Shown here one piece after another: positions 7,405 to 19,801 of a DNA stretch of 64,000 nt (the first letter of the stretch is position 1; every line of letters begins with the position of its first letter). The stretch is from positions 1,426,001 through 1,490,000 of the forward strand of contig NZ_CP118157.1 in NCBI RefSeq assembly GCF_032878875.1. Reading direction: 5' to 3'. Position numbers and translations under genes: made by a program. Under the pieces are notes generated by a model, which was given only the letters and a program-made list of their open reading frames with translations, made no database searches and had not been told where the DNA came from. Source of the stretch: Microbacterium sp. AB (GTDB lineage Bacteria; Actinomycetota; Actinomycetes; Actinomycetales; Microbacteriaceae).

Positions 7405-10400
7405 GTGACTGTGCAGGGGATCGTCCGCGCTCTGGAACGGGACGAGTCGTTCGGCGACGCACTCGCCGTCGCGGCCGGCGATGCGGATCTCTCGCTCGTC
7501 GACGGCCTCGATGCGCCGGCCCTCGCGGCACTGCTGCGCCGCCGGCGCGAGAACGGCCATCCGCCCGTCCTCCTCGTCGTGGCGCCCACGGGACGCCGTG
7601 CCGAGTCGCTCCGCGCGGCGCTGACGGCCGTGCTGCCGGAGGCCGAGGTGCTCGACTTCCCCGCGTGGGAGACGCTGCCCCACGAGCGGCTGAGCCCGAG
7701 CCCCGAGACCGTCGGCCGCCGGCTCGAGACGCTGCGGCGGATCGCGTCCGCGACGGACGACGGGCCGCTCGTCGTGACGGCGTCCGTCCGTGCGGCGATC
7801 CAGCCCATCGCGCGCGGGCTGGGGGAGGTCGCCCCCGTCGTCCTGCGCGCGGGCGGCAGGGACCACGAGCTCGAGGACGTCGTCGAGCGTCTCGTCGAGC
7901 TCGCCTATCACCGCGTCGACATGGTGTCGCGTCGCGGCGAGTTCGCCGTGCGCGGCGGCATCCTGGACGTCTTCCCGCCCGTGGCGGACCATCCCCACCG
8001 CATCGAGTTCTTCGGCGACGAGGTCGAGCAGATCCGGGCCTTCTCCGTCGCCGACCAGCGGTCCCTGCCCGGCGAGATCGCCGAGGCGTCGCTCGTCCCC
8101 AGCCGTGAGCTCCTCCTGACGCCCGACGTGCGTCAGCGGGCGCGCGAGCTGCAGCACGAGTACCCCGGCATCGCGCAGATGCTCGAGCGGATGGGGGAGG
8201 GGATCCCCGTCGAGGGGATGGAGTCGCTCACCCCCGTGCTCGCCGGCCCGCTCGTCTCCCTCGTCTCCTACCTGCCCCGGGAGGCCGCCGTCGCGCTCGT
8301 CGACCCGGAGCGCGCCGCATCGCGGTCGATCACGCTGGGCGAGACGAACCGCGAGTTCCTCGAGGCGGCGTGGAGCGCGGCCACGGGCGGCGGCGTGGCG
8401 CCCATCAACCTCGACTCCGGCGACTTCCTCACCCTGGCCGCGCTGCGCGACGACGTGCGCGAGGCATCGGGCGTCTGGTGGACGCTGAGCCCGTTCGACT
8501 CGGGCGCGGCCGACACCGCCGCGGAGCTGGCGGAGGAGAACGACGAGGACTTCGCGGTCGACGCCCGCGATGCGATCCGCATCCGCGGAACCGCGGCGCC
8601 GACGTTCCAGGGCACGGCGGAGGGCGCCTCCGAGCACATCGGGAGCCTCGTGAAGGACGGATGGCGCGTCGTCGTGGCCGCTCCCGGCGCGGGGCTCGTC
8701 GAGCGCGCGCGCGACGTCCTGTCCGAGCGCGGCCTCGCCGCGCGCATCGTCCCGGCGCTCGACGACGAGCCGGAGCCCGGCGTCGCGACGCTCGTGCAGG
8801 GGGCCGTCGAGCGGGGCTTCGTCGTGGCGGGCGCGAAGCTCGCGGTCTTCACCGAGAACGAGTTCTACGGCCGCGCGATCGGCGGCGAGACGCGCGCCGT
8901 CAAGAAGCTCGCGTCGCGGCGCAGGAACGTCGTGGACCCGCTGCAGCTGAAGCCCGGCGAGGTCGTCGTGCACGCGACGCACGGCATCGGCCGCTTCGTC
9001 GAGATGACGCAGCGCGAGGTGTCCAGCGGCGGACGCAACCCGGTCAAGACGAAGCGCGACTACCTCGTGATCGAGTACGCGCCGTCCAAGCGCGGGTACC
9101 CGGGCGACAAGCTGTTCGTGCCCACGGACCAGCTCGACCTCCTGTCGAAGTACGTCGGCGGCGAGGCCCCCACGCTCTCGAAGATGGGCGGAGGCGACTG
9201 GGCGCAGGCGAAGGGCCGGGCCCGCAAGGCCGTCCGCGACATCGCCGTCGAGCTCGTGAAGCTGTACTCCGCGCGGATGGCCGCCAAGGGCCACGCCTTC
9301 GGCCCCGACACGCCGTGGCAGCGGGAGCTCGAGGAGGCGTTCCCGTTCGCGGAGACGCCCGACCAGCTGCAGACGATCGACGAGGTCAAGCGCGACATGG
9401 AGCGCCCGATCCCCATGGACCGGCTGCTCTCGGGGGACGTCGGGTTCGGCAAGACCGAGGTCGCCGTGCGCGCGGCGTTCAAGGCCATCCAGGACGGCAA
9501 GCAGGTCGCGATGCTCGTCCCGACGACGCTGCTCGTCAAGCAGCACCTCGAGACGTTCCAGGACCGCTTCGCCGGGTTCCCCGTGCAAGTGCGCGCGCTG
9601 TCGCGCTTCCAGAGCGACAGGCAGGCGCGCGAGGTCGTCCAGGGGCTCGCGGACGGCTCCGTCGACATGGTCATCGGGACCCACCGCATCCTCACCGAGC
9701 AGATCCGGTTCAAGGACCTCGGGCTCCTCGTCGTCGACGAGGAGCAGCGCTTCGGCGTCGAGCACAAGGACGCGCTGAAGAAGCTCAAGACCAACGTCGA
9801 CATCCTCGCGATGAGCGCCACGCCCATCCCGCGCACCCTCGAGATGGCCGTCACGGGCATCCGCGAGATGTCGACGCTCGCCACCCCTCCGGAGGACAGG
9901 CATCCGATCCTGTCGTACGTCGGTCCGCACAACGACAAGCAGATCGCCGCGGCCATCCGGCGCGAGATGCTGCGCGAGGGGCAGATCTTCTTCGTGCACA
10001 ACCGGGTGACGTCGATCCAGCGGGTCGCCTCCCACCTCGCCGAGCTCGTGCCGGACGCGCGCATCGCGGTGGCGCACGGGAAGATGGGGGAGCACCAGCT
10101 CGAACAGGTCGTGGACGACTTCTGGGAGCGCAAGTTCGACGTGCTCGTGTGCACGACGATCATCGAGACCGGCATCGACATCGCCAACGCGAACACCATC
10201 ATCATCGACCGAGCCGACAAGTACGGCCTGGCCCAGCTGCATCAGCTGCGCGGACGGGTGGGCCGCGGGCGCGAACGCGCCTACGCCTACTTCGTCTACG
10301 ACGAGAACAAGCCCCTCTCCGAGACGGCGGCGGACCGTCTCGAGACGATCGCCGTGCACAACGACCTCGGAAGCGGCATCCAGGTCGCCATGAAGGACCT

Positions 10401-11019
10401 CGAGCTGCGCGGCGCGGGGAACCTGCTGGGCGCGGAGCAGGCGGGGCACATCGCGGGCGTCGGCTTCGACCTCTACCTGCGGATGATCGGCGAGGCCGTC
10501 GCGACGTTCCGCGGCGAGGAGACGGAGGGGCCCACGGAGCTGCGGCTCGAGCTGCCCGTCGAGGCCCGCCTGCCGGAGTCGTACATCGACAGCGAGCGGC
10601 TGCGGCTCGAGGCGTACCAGAAGCTCTCCGCGGCCGCGACGGCGAGCGCGAAGGACGACGCCATCGACCTCGTCGTGGAGGAGCTCGTCGACCGCTACGG
10701 CACGCCGCCGCGGGAGGTCGACGGGCTCGTCGCGATCGCCCGGCTGCGTCGCCGGGCCGCGCAGGCGGGGCTGGCCGACGTCGTGGCGATGGGGCGGAAC
10801 CTCCGCGTCGCGCCGGCGCAGCTGCCCGAATCCCTCCGCGTGCGCCTGCAGCGCCTGTACCCCGGCGCGAAGATCCTCAGCGGGGGCGAGGCGATGGTCG
10901 TGCCGCTGCCGGTCGCGGACGGCGAGCCTCTCGCCGACGCCGAGCTCGTCGCCTGGGTCGCGCAGCTGCTCGACGCCGTGTTCCCGCCGCCGAAGAAGGA
11001 CGATCCCGCGGCGGAGTGA
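7405..11019 (+). CDS. mfd: Transcription-repair coupling factor
   Basis: A 1204-residue DNA translocase. It pushes stalled RNA polymerase off DNA lesions and recruits UvrA for nucleotide excision repair. The N-terminal UvrB-homology region includes FPAWETLPHERLSP. The RNA polymerase-interaction domain follows near residues 510-590. The RecG-like motor has Walker A GDVGFGKTE (about 675-683), a DEEQ box near 776 and MSATPIPRTL. The helicase C half shows HNRV and QLRGRVGRGRE. The C-terminal TRCF domain completes the protein. The length is normal. It begins at a GTG without a ribosome site. Confidence 0.98.
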   Translation: MTVQGIVRALERDESFGDALAVAAGDADLSLVDGLDAPALAALLRRRRENGHPPVLLVVAPTGRRAESLRAALTAVLPEAEVLDFPAWETLPHERLSPSPETVGRRLETLRRIASATDDGPLVVTASVRAAIQPIARGLGEVAPVVLRAGGRDHELEDVVERLVELAYHRVDMVSRRGEFAVRGGILDVFPPVADHPHRIEFFGDEVEQIRAFSVADQRSLPGEIAEASLVPSRELLLTPDVRQRARELQHEYPGIAQMLERMGEGIPVEGMESLTPVLAGPLVSLVSYLPREAAVALVDPERAASRSITLGETNREFLEAAWSAATGGGVAPINLDSGDFLTLAALRDDVREASGVWWTLSPFDSGAADTAAELAEENDEDFAVDARDAIRIRGTAAPTFQGTAEGASEHIGSLVKDGWRVVVAAPGAGLVERARDVLSERGLAARIVPALDDEPEPGVATLVQGAVERGFVVAGAKLAVFTENEFYGRAIGGETRAVKKLASRRRNVVDPLQLKPGEVVVHATHGIGRFVEMTQREVSSGGRNPVKTKRDYLVIEYAPSKRGYPGDKLFVPTDQLDLLSKYVGGEAPTLSKMGGGDWAQAKGRARKAVRDIAVELVKLYSARMAAKGHAFGPDTPWQRELEEAFPFAETPDQLQTIDEVKRDMERPIPMDRLLSGDVGFGKTEVAVRAAFKAIQDGKQVAMLVPTTLLVKQHLETFQDRFAGFPVQVRALSRFQSDRQAREVVQGLADGSVDMVIGTHRILTEQIRFKDLGLLVVDEEQRFGVEHKDALKKLKTNVDILAMSATPIPRTLEMAVTGIREMSTLATPPEDRHPILSYVGPHNDKQIAAAIRREMLREGQIFFVHNRVTSIQRVASHLAELVPDARIAVAHGKMGEHQLEQVVDDFWERKFDVLVCTTIIETGIDIANANTIIIDRADKYGLAQLHQLRGRVGRGRERAYAYFVYDENKPLSETAADRLETIAVHNDLGSGIQVAMKDLELRGAGNLLGAEQAGHIAGVGFDLYLRMIGEAVATFRGEETEGPTELRLELPVEARLPESYIDSERLRLEAYQKLSAAATASAKDDAIDLVVEELVDRYGTPPREVDGLVAIARLRRRAAQAGLADVVAMGRNLRVAPAQLPESLRVRLQRLYPGAKILSGGEAMVVPLPVADGEPLADAELVAWVAQLLDAVFPPPKKDDPAAE

Positions 11020-11187
11020 GCCGGATCAGGACGGGCGCCGTCGGGCTCGCGGTGAGCGGCCGTGTGCCGGCGGACCGCCGACGGAAGGATCGCGCGCGAG
11101 GGAGGGTAGGCTGACGGCAGGTGTGCCGGGAAGTCTGGTCGGCGGCGGATGCGGATGCATCCGGTCTCGTGATGTCGAGAGGACCCT

Positions 11188-12371
<1,184 letters not shown>

Positions 12372-12375
<4 letters not shown>

Positions 12376-13091
12376 GCATGCGAGGGGATGACACCGCGTC
12401 TGCGGCGTCCGGAGGTGCCGATGGGCTGCAGCGCGCGGCCTCGATCATGCGGCAGGTGCGCGAGCGCTGCGTCTGGACGCAGGCGATGACGCATCGTGAG
12501 CTCGTGCCGTATCTCGTGGAGGAGTCGGCGGAGGTCATCGACGCCGTGGAGGCCGGCGATCGTGCCGGCCTGCGGGAGGAGCTCGGCGACCTGCTGTGGC
12601 AGGTGCTGTTCCACGCGGAGATCGCCGCGCACGACCCGGACGACCCGTTCGACATCGACGACGTCGCGGGTGCGCTGTCGGAGAAGATGGTCCGCCGTCA
12701 TCCGCACGTCTTCGCGGACGAGGTCGCCGAGACGCCCGAGCGCGTGCTCGAGCTGTGGAACGCCGCGAAGGCGACGGAGAAGAGTGCGCGCACGTCCGTG
12801 CTGGACGGCGTCTCCCACGCGATGCCCGCGCTCGCTCTCGCGCAGAAAGTGCTGGCCAAGGGCGAGAAGATCGGCGTCGGGCTGGAGTACGTCGAGGCGA
12901 TCGCGGCCGCCGAGGCGATCGCCGACGAGGACGGGATGGAGGGCGTGCTGCCGATCTCGGAGGAGGAGCTCGGCGACACGCTCGTCGGCCTCGTGGCGGT
13001 CGCGCGCTCCCGCGGATGGGATGCCGAGCGAGCCCTCCGGACGGCCGTCCGCGCGATCGAGGCCGACATCCGCTCCGCCGAGGCGGGCTGA
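12372..13091 (+). CDS. mazG: MazG-family nucleoside triphosphate pyrophosphohydrolase
   Basis: House-cleaning enzyme that hydrolyses NTPs or damaged dNTPs to monophosphates and pyrophosphate. The 239-residue product has the all-alpha MazG core: EESAEVIDAV and REELGDLLWQV supply the metal-binding EExxE...ExxD pattern, followed by RRHPHVFAD. A second, weaker helical region (about 155-235, EEELGDTLVGLVAVARS) resembles the second repeat. It is coupled to nhaA by a 4-base ATGA overlap. An alternative ATG two codons in (12378) is possible. Confidence 0.93.
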
Positions 13092-13141
13092 GGACGCGGG
13101 CCGGTCTCGTCGCGCGGGGCCGTGGTCGACCGCGTGACCCC

Positions 13142-13232
13142 GCGAGAATCCGACCGCACGGTGAGAATGCCGCCGGCGTCGGGATCGTCGGCGCGCGGGT
13201 GGATTATTCTCGCGGTGCGGATGGATTCTCGC
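13142..13232. promoter_or_regulatory. Nested GAGAAT dyad upstream of hisS
   Basis: Two outer arms, 13142-13159 and 13215-13232, are complementary at 16 of 18 positions. Their outer 10 bp (GCGAGAATCC with GGATTCTCGC) is perfect. Inside lie a further GTGAGAAT (13161-13168) and ATTCTCGC (from 13206). The hexamer GAGAAT therefore occurs four times, twice per strand. The hisS -10 box (GACAAT, 13263-13268) is about 30 bases downstream. This could be an operator with paired half-sites or a large hairpin ending mazG transcription. Confidence 0.5.
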
Positions 13233-13278
13233 GGGCGGCACGGGCGGATGTCCCGCGGATGGGACAATGGGACGCGCT

Positions 13279-14574
13279 ATGGCTTCCGTGAACCCGCCGC
13301 GCGGCATGCGCGACTTCCTCCCCGCTGACAAGGCCCGTCGCGAGCGCGTGCTCGCCGTCATCCGCGAGCGCTACCGCGCCCACGGCTTCGACGAGATCGA
13401 GACGCCCGTCCTGGAGGAGCACGACCGCCTGCACGCGGGCGTCGGCGGCGACAACGAGAAGCTCGCCTTCAACATCCTGCGTCGCGGACTCGACGCCGAC
13501 GCGGTGCGCGCGGCCGCCGACGACCAGGCGCTGCTGAGCGACCTCGGCCTGCGCTACGACCTCACCGTCCCGCTCGCCCGTTTCTACGCGAGCCACCGCG
13601 GAGAGCTCCCCTCGGTGTTCCGTTCCATCCAGATCGCGCCCGTCTGGCGTGCCGAGCGCCCCCAGAAGGGCCGTTACCGCCAGTTCGTGCAGTGCGACAT
13701 CGACGTCATCGGAGACGCGTCCTCGCGGGCGGAGGCCGAGCTCATCGTCGCGACGCTCGACACCCTCGACGCCCTCGGCCTTGACGGCGCCGACGTGCGC
13801 ATCAACGACCGCCGAGCGCTCGACGCGATGCTCGAGGTCTTCGGGTTCCCGGCCGACGAGCGCCCCGGCGTGCTCATCACGATCGACAAGCTCGACAAGA
13901 TCGGCCCCGACGGCGTCGCCGCCGAACTGCGCGTGCGGGGCGCCGCGGCGGGCGCCGTGGACGCGTTCGAGGCCTTCCTCGTCCGTCCGCAGGGAGGCGA
14001 CCGCCTGCCGTTCGGCGACGCGCAGATCCGCGCGGCGCTCCCGGACGGCGTCGACGACGCGATCGTCGCCCACCTCGTCGGCGTCGGCGAGGCCGTCTCC
14101 GCCGCCCGCGGCGCCGACGCCGCCGGCTTCGAGGTGCCACTGCAGTTCGACCCGTTCCTCGTGCGCGGCATGGGCTACTACACGGGCACGATCTTCGAGA
14201 TCGCGCACCCGTCCGTGTCGTACTCGCTCGGCGGCGGAGGGCGCTACGACGGGATGATCGGCCGTTTCCTCGGCCAGGACGTGCCGGCCGTGGGCTTCTC
14301 GATCGGCTTCGAGCGCATCGTGGACCTCGTGACGCTCGGCGAGGCGGATGCCGCGGAGGCGGTCGTCCTCGTGCACGACAGGGACGTGCCGGTCGCGGAG
14401 CTCCTCGCGCTGAAGGCGGCGTTCGTCGCCGAGGGGTCGCGGGTGCGTCTCGAACGGCGCACGAAGAACCTCAAGGGCCTGCTCGAGCGCGCGACGGCCG
14501 ACGGGTACACGGCGTTCGCGACCGTCACCGCCGGTGCGGCGCGCGACGACGTGGAGCCGAAGCCCCTGGGCTGA
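13279..14574 (+). CDS. hisS: Histidine-tRNA ligase
   Basis: Charges tRNA-His; a 431-residue class II synthetase. Motif 1 is near GMRDFLPADKARRE. Motif 2 is FRSIQIAPVWRAERPQKGRYRQF. The histidine-specific block (RGMGYYTGTIFEI) is present, and motif 3 is GGGGRYDGMIG to GFSIGFERI. The C-terminal anticodon-binding domain (about 355-431) is complete. The ATG at 13279 is chosen over one at 13267 because the latter lies within or against the presumed -10 box GACAAT. The leader would be only a few bases. Confidence 0.97.
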   Translation: MASVNPPRGMRDFLPADKARRERVLAVIRERYRAHGFDEIETPVLEEHDRLHAGVGGDNEKLAFNILRRGLDADAVRAAADDQALLSDLGLRYDLTVPLARFYASHRGELPSVFRSIQIAPVWRAERPQKGRYRQFVQCDIDVIGDASSRAEAELIVATLDTLDALGLDGADVRINDRRALDAMLEVFGFPADERPGVLITIDKLDKIGPDGVAAELRVRGAAAGAVDAFEAFLVRPQGGDRLPFGDAQIRAALPDGVDDAIVAHLVGVGEAVSAARGADAAGFEVPLQFDPFLVRGMGYYTGTIFEIAHPSVSYSLGGGGRYDGMIGRFLGQDVPAVGFSIGFERIVDLVTLGEADAAEAVVLVHDRDVPVAELLALKAAFVAEGSRVRLERRTKNLKGLLERATADGYTAFATVTAGAARDDVEPKPLG

Positions 14575-14637
14575 GCAGGCCCGTCGTCCTCGATCGAGGG
14601 CCGAGCGACGTCTCGACGAGGGAGGGGTGTCGACAAT

Positions 14638-14660
14638 TTATTCTATTTAAACTAGAATAA
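14638..14660 (+). promoter_or_regulatory. AT-rich palindromic operator with embedded -10 box
   Basis: Perfect 8-bp arms (TTATTCTA at 14638-14645, TAGAATAA at 14653-14660) flank a 7-base spacer. The right arm contains TAGAAT, which is followed by exactly 6 bases and the regulator's ATG at 14665. The palindrome thus covers the -10 box of an apparently leaderless promoter. Such A/T-rich sequence stands out sharply from its GC-rich surroundings. YtrA-type GntR regulators usually bind a palindrome next to their own gene, so autorepression is likely. Confidence 0.65.
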
Positions 14661-14664
14661 GTAC

Positions 14665-15015
14665 ATGCTCATCCGGATCGACCCCACGCGCGAGGAACCG
14701 GTGTTCGCGCAGCTCGCGGCGTCGATCCGCGCGGACGCCGTCGCGGGACGGGTCAAGCCGGGGGACCGGCTGCCGTCCGCGAAGGAGGTCGCAGGCTCTC
14801 TGGGCGTGAACCTGCACACGGTCCTGCACGCCTATCAGGAGCTGCGTGACGAGGGGCTCATCGACATGCGGCGGGGGCGCGGCGCCGTCGTCACCGACGC
14901 CGCCGTGGCGATCGCCGCGCTGGACGACGAGATCCGCGCGCTCGTGCAGCGCGCCGACGAGATCGGCGTCTCGCGTCAGGCGCTCGCCGGGCTCGTCCGC
15001 GCCGCACACGACTGA
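14665..15015 (+). CDS. GntR-family regulator, YtrA subgroup
   Basis: A 116-residue DNA-binding protein. The winged helix-turn-helix fills residues 10-75 (PGDRLPSAKEVAGSLGVNLHTVLHAYQEL, then the wing GLIDMRRGRGAVV). A short helical C-terminal tail for dimerisation follows, as in the YtrA subgroup, which lacks a large effector domain. It heads an operon with a DUF1648 membrane protein (26-base gap) and a CPBP protease. The operator at 14638-14660 overlaps its promoter. YtrA-type regulators commonly control neighbouring membrane or transport genes induced by envelope stress; the signal here is unknown. Confidence 0.9.
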   Translation: MLIRIDPTREEPVFAQLAASIRADAVAGRVKPGDRLPSAKEVAGSLGVNLHTVLHAYQELRDEGLIDMRRGRGAVVTDAAVAIAALDDEIRALVQRADEIGVSRQALAGLVRAAHD

Positions 15016-15041
15016 CGCCCGATCCGATCCGAGGAGGAGAG

Positions 15042-16073
15042 ATGTCCGACGACCAGACGTCCGAGAGGGCGCGCGCCATCCGCCGCTTCCGCTGGCTCGG
15101 GCTGTACCTGCCGCTCGCGGTGTTCGGCGCGATCGCCGTCGTGCAGCTGGCCCTGCTGCCGCTCATGCCCGATCCCGCCGCGACGCACTGGGGCTTGTCG
15201 GGCGGCCCGGACGGCTTCGCGCCGGCGTGGATCCATCCGCTCATGACGGTGTTCATCGGTGCCGGGATCAGCGCCCTGATCGCGGGGATCGCCCTGGCCG
15301 AGATCGGCAGGCCGGGAAGGCGGGTCGCATACCGTCTCATGGCGGCGGTGATCTGGTGGGAGGTCGGCATGCTCGGCGTCTCCTTCCTCGGCACCGTGCT
15401 CGTCCAGGTCGGTCTCGACGACGCCCAGGACGCGCCGTCCGCGACGGGCATGCTGATCGCGGGTCTCCTCGTCGGCATCGCGCTCGGCGTCGCCGCCTGG
15501 AAGCTCTCGATCGAGCCTCCCGTCGAGGACGACGAGAGCCACGTCCCCGCTCCTGTCGCGCTGTCGTCCTCCGAGCAGGCCGTGTGGCTGAAGACCGTCA
15601 CGATGGCACGATCCGGCCGGCTCGTGCTCGGCGCCGCCGTCGTCCTGGTCCTCGTCCTCGCCGCGGTGACGGCGAGCCTCGACCTCGCGACCTCCGGTCG
15701 TCTCTCCGGAGGCACGTGGATCGTGATCGGATCCTTCGTCCTCGTCGCGGTCCTCGTCCTCCTCGGCGTCGTCTTCCGCGTCCGTGTCGACGACTCGGGC
15801 CTCACCGTGCGCGCGCCGATCGGATGGCCGCGCATCCACGTCCCGCGTGAGGAGATCCGGACCGCCGAGGTCGTCTCCGTGAACCCCATGGGCGAGTACG
15901 GCGGATGGGGATGGCGCTACGCGGCCGGCAACGGCTGGGGCGTCGTGATGCGCGCCGGCGAGGCGTTGCGCGTCACGCGAACGAACGGCAGGGTCTTCAC
16001 CGTCACGGTCGAGGACGCCGAGACGGGCGCCGCGCTGCTGGGCGGCCTCACGCAGAGGAGGGAGAGCGCATGA
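15042..16073 (+). CDS. DUF1648-domain membrane protein
   Basis: 343 residues. The N-terminal region has three to four hydrophobic helices. The DUF1648 signature lies around residues 40-62 (PDPAATHWGLSGGPDGF with a following W). Two more helices occur near 195-215 and 228-250. A soluble C-terminal part (about 255-343) is rich in beta strands. DUF1648 is also the first domain of SdpI, the immunity protein against the SDP toxin in Bacillus, so a protective membrane role is possible but not shown. GAGGAGGAGA precedes the ATG. The last bases overlap the CPBP gene (ATGA). Confidence 0.8.
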   Translation: MSDDQTSERARAIRRFRWLGLYLPLAVFGAIAVVQLALLPLMPDPAATHWGLSGGPDGFAPAWIHPLMTVFIGAGISALIAGIALAEIGRPGRRVAYRLMAAVIWWEVGMLGVSFLGTVLVQVGLDDAQDAPSATGMLIAGLLVGIALGVAAWKLSIEPPVEDDESHVPAPVALSSSEQAVWLKTVTMARSGRLVLGAAVVLVLVLAAVTASLDLATSGRLSGGTWIVIGSFVLVAVLVLLGVVFRVRVDDSGLTVRAPIGWPRIHVPREEIRTAEVVSVNPMGEYGGWGWRYAAGNGWGVVMRAGEALRVTRTNGRVFTVTVEDAETGAALLGGLTQRRESA

Positions 16074-17071
16074 CCGTCCCCGCCTCGGCCGTCCCGTCGC
16101 CTGACCCGCAGGGGATCGTGACCCCGCAGAGCCCGAAGAGGTCGTTGCCCGCGCCGCCGCTCGAGCGCGTGCCGTGGGCCGCCGTGGCGGTGTTCGTCAT
16201 CGTGTCGTTCGCGGCCGCGTGGCTCGTCGTGCTGCCGCTGTGGCTCGCCGACGGTCTCGCGAACCCGCTCGCGACGCTGATCCTCCCGGCGATGATGCTC
16301 ACGCCCATGCTCGCCGTGCTCGTCGTGACGTTCGTTCTGAAGACGCCCGCGCGCGGCGAGCGCCTGCGGTCGCTGGGCATCTGGCCGCTGCGGCCGTTCG
16401 CGCGGACGATCTGGCTCACCGTCGCAGCGATGTACCTGCCCCTCGTCGTCATCGCCGCGACGACCTTCCTCGCCGGCGCCCTGGGCTTCGCACAGCTCGA
16501 CCTCACGATGGCGGGCTTCGACGCGTTGAACCGACAGCAGGCCGCGGCGTCGGGCATCGATGCCGCGTTGCTGCCGCCGGCGCAGGTCGTCTTCGCCCTG
16601 CAGATCCTCCTGCTCCCCGTCGGGGTGCTCACGGGCAACGCGCTCCTCGCTCTCGGCGAGGAGGTCGGCTGGCGCGGATGGCTGCTGCCGTCGCTGCGGC
16701 CGCTCGGGGTGTGGCCGTCGCTGCTCGTGTCGGGAGCGATCTGGGGGCTGTGGCACGCCCCGATCATCCTGCTCGGCTACAACTTCGGGCGCGCCGACGT
16801 CGTGGGCGTGCTGCTGATGGTCGCGGGCTGCGTGGCCTGGGGCGTGCTGTTCGGATGGCTCCGGCTGCGCACGGGATCGGTGTGGCCCGCCGTCATCGGG
16901 CACGCCTCGCTCAACGGACTCGGACAGTTCATCGTCTTCTTCCTGCCGCTCGGGGCGTCCCCGGACGCGGCGCTCGCCGGCCCCCTGGGCGTCGCGTCCT
17001 GGATCGTCCTCGCCGTGGTCGTGGCCGTGCTCGCCGCGTGCGGCCAGTTCCGGCGCCGCGTGCTGTCCTGA
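16070..17071 (+). CDS. CPBP-family intramembrane metalloprotease
   Basis: A 333-residue membrane protein of the CAAX protease and bacteriocin-processing (Abi) family, with about eight hydrophobic helices. The family motifs are intact: E197-E198 in GEEVGWRGW, H229 in GLWHAPII, and H278 with N282 in GHASLNGLGQ. These are the expected glutamate pair and metal or catalytic residues. Bacterial members are linked to bacteriocin self-immunity and other membrane-protein cleavage. The 4-base overlap with the DUF1648 gene implies coupled translation under the GntR regulator. Confidence 0.9.
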   Translation: MTVPASAVPSPDPQGIVTPQSPKRSLPAPPLERVPWAAVAVFVIVSFAAAWLVVLPLWLADGLANPLATLILPAMMLTPMLAVLVVTFVLKTPARGERLRSLGIWPLRPFARTIWLTVAAMYLPLVVIAATTFLAGALGFAQLDLTMAGFDALNRQQAAASGIDAALLPPAQVVFALQILLLPVGVLTGNALLALGEEVGWRGWLLPSLRPLGVWPSLLVSGAIWGLWHAPIILLGYNFGRADVVGVLLMVAGCVAWGVLFGWLRLRTGSVWPAVIGHASLNGLGQFIVFFLPLGASPDAALAGPLGVASWIVLAVVVAVLAACGQFRRRVLS

Positions 17072-17163
17072 GAGCCGCTCCCGCCCGCGGATCGCGCGCC
17101 GAGCCGGAGCCGGTCGCCCACCCGGGGTTGGCGTGCGCGGCGCGCGTACGACAGGCTGAGGGC

Positions 17164-19201
<2,038 letters not shown>

Positions 19202-19237
19202 CGGGCACAACAGCCCCGCGTGACGGAGGGGGGAGTC

Positions 19238-19801
19238 GTGGCGAAGAGACCGACGGCTCCCCCCTCCGCCGTCCGTGGCCGGCGGAGCTCCGACGGCGGA
19301 GGGCGCCGGGAAGACGTCCCCCGCGTCGACGTGCGCGACTGGCTCGGCGGCATCCGCCTGTCGGGCTTCACCGTCATCGTCCTGTGCCTCGTGGTGCTGG
19401 GGGCCTTCGTGCTCGTTCCGACCGCGAGCACCTACCTCGACCAGCGCCAGCGCATCGCCGCCCTGCAGGACGCGGTGCAGCTCGGTCAGGAGGAGGTGGC
19501 CGCTCTCGAGCGCGAGCGCACACGGTGGCAGGATCCCGCCTACATCGCCACGCAGGCGCGCGAGCGCCTCTACTACGTGAAGCCGGGCGAGGTCGTCTAC
19601 CTCGTCGACAACGACCTCGAGGAGACGGAGCTGCCGCGCGAACCGGAGCCCGTGAGCTCGGAGGTCGAGGAGGCGGAGAGCGACTGGATGGGGCAGCTGC
19701 TGCGGTCGGTCGTGGCGTCCGGTCTCGCCGAGACGGCCGTGCCCGAGCAGGTGCCGGACGGCGACGGCGTCTTCCAGCCCGACTCCAGCACCGACCAGTA
19801 G
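19238..19801 (+). CDS. Septum formation initiator (DivIC/FtsB family)
   Basis: A 187-residue bitopic cell-division protein, expected to bridge FtsQ and FtsL-type partners at the septum. A basic cytoplasmic N-terminus (about 45 residues) leads to one membrane helix (roughly 45-65). A coiled coil follows (RQRIAALQDAVQLGQEEVAALERERTRW). The family's PAYIATQARERLYYVKPGEVVY motif comes next, then an acidic disordered tail. The GTG at 19238 is preferred because a GGAGGGG ribosome site precedes it; an upstream GTG at 19220 is possible. Position directly after eno is typical of Actinobacteria. Confidence 0.85.
   Translation: MAKRPTAPPSAVRGRRSSDGGGRREDVPRVDVRDWLGGIRLSGFTVIVLCLVVLGAFVLVPTASTYLDQRQRIAALQDAVQLGQEEVAALERERTRWQDPAYIATQARERLYYVKPGEVVYLVDNDLEETELPREPEPVSSEVEEAESDWMGQLLRSVVASGLAETAVPEQVPDGDGVFQPDSSTDQ

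Noticed and set aside
13092..13278. T-box leader of hisS
   Set aside because: No specifier loop, antiterminator bulge or terminator pair is present; the structure is a dyad of GAGAAT elements.
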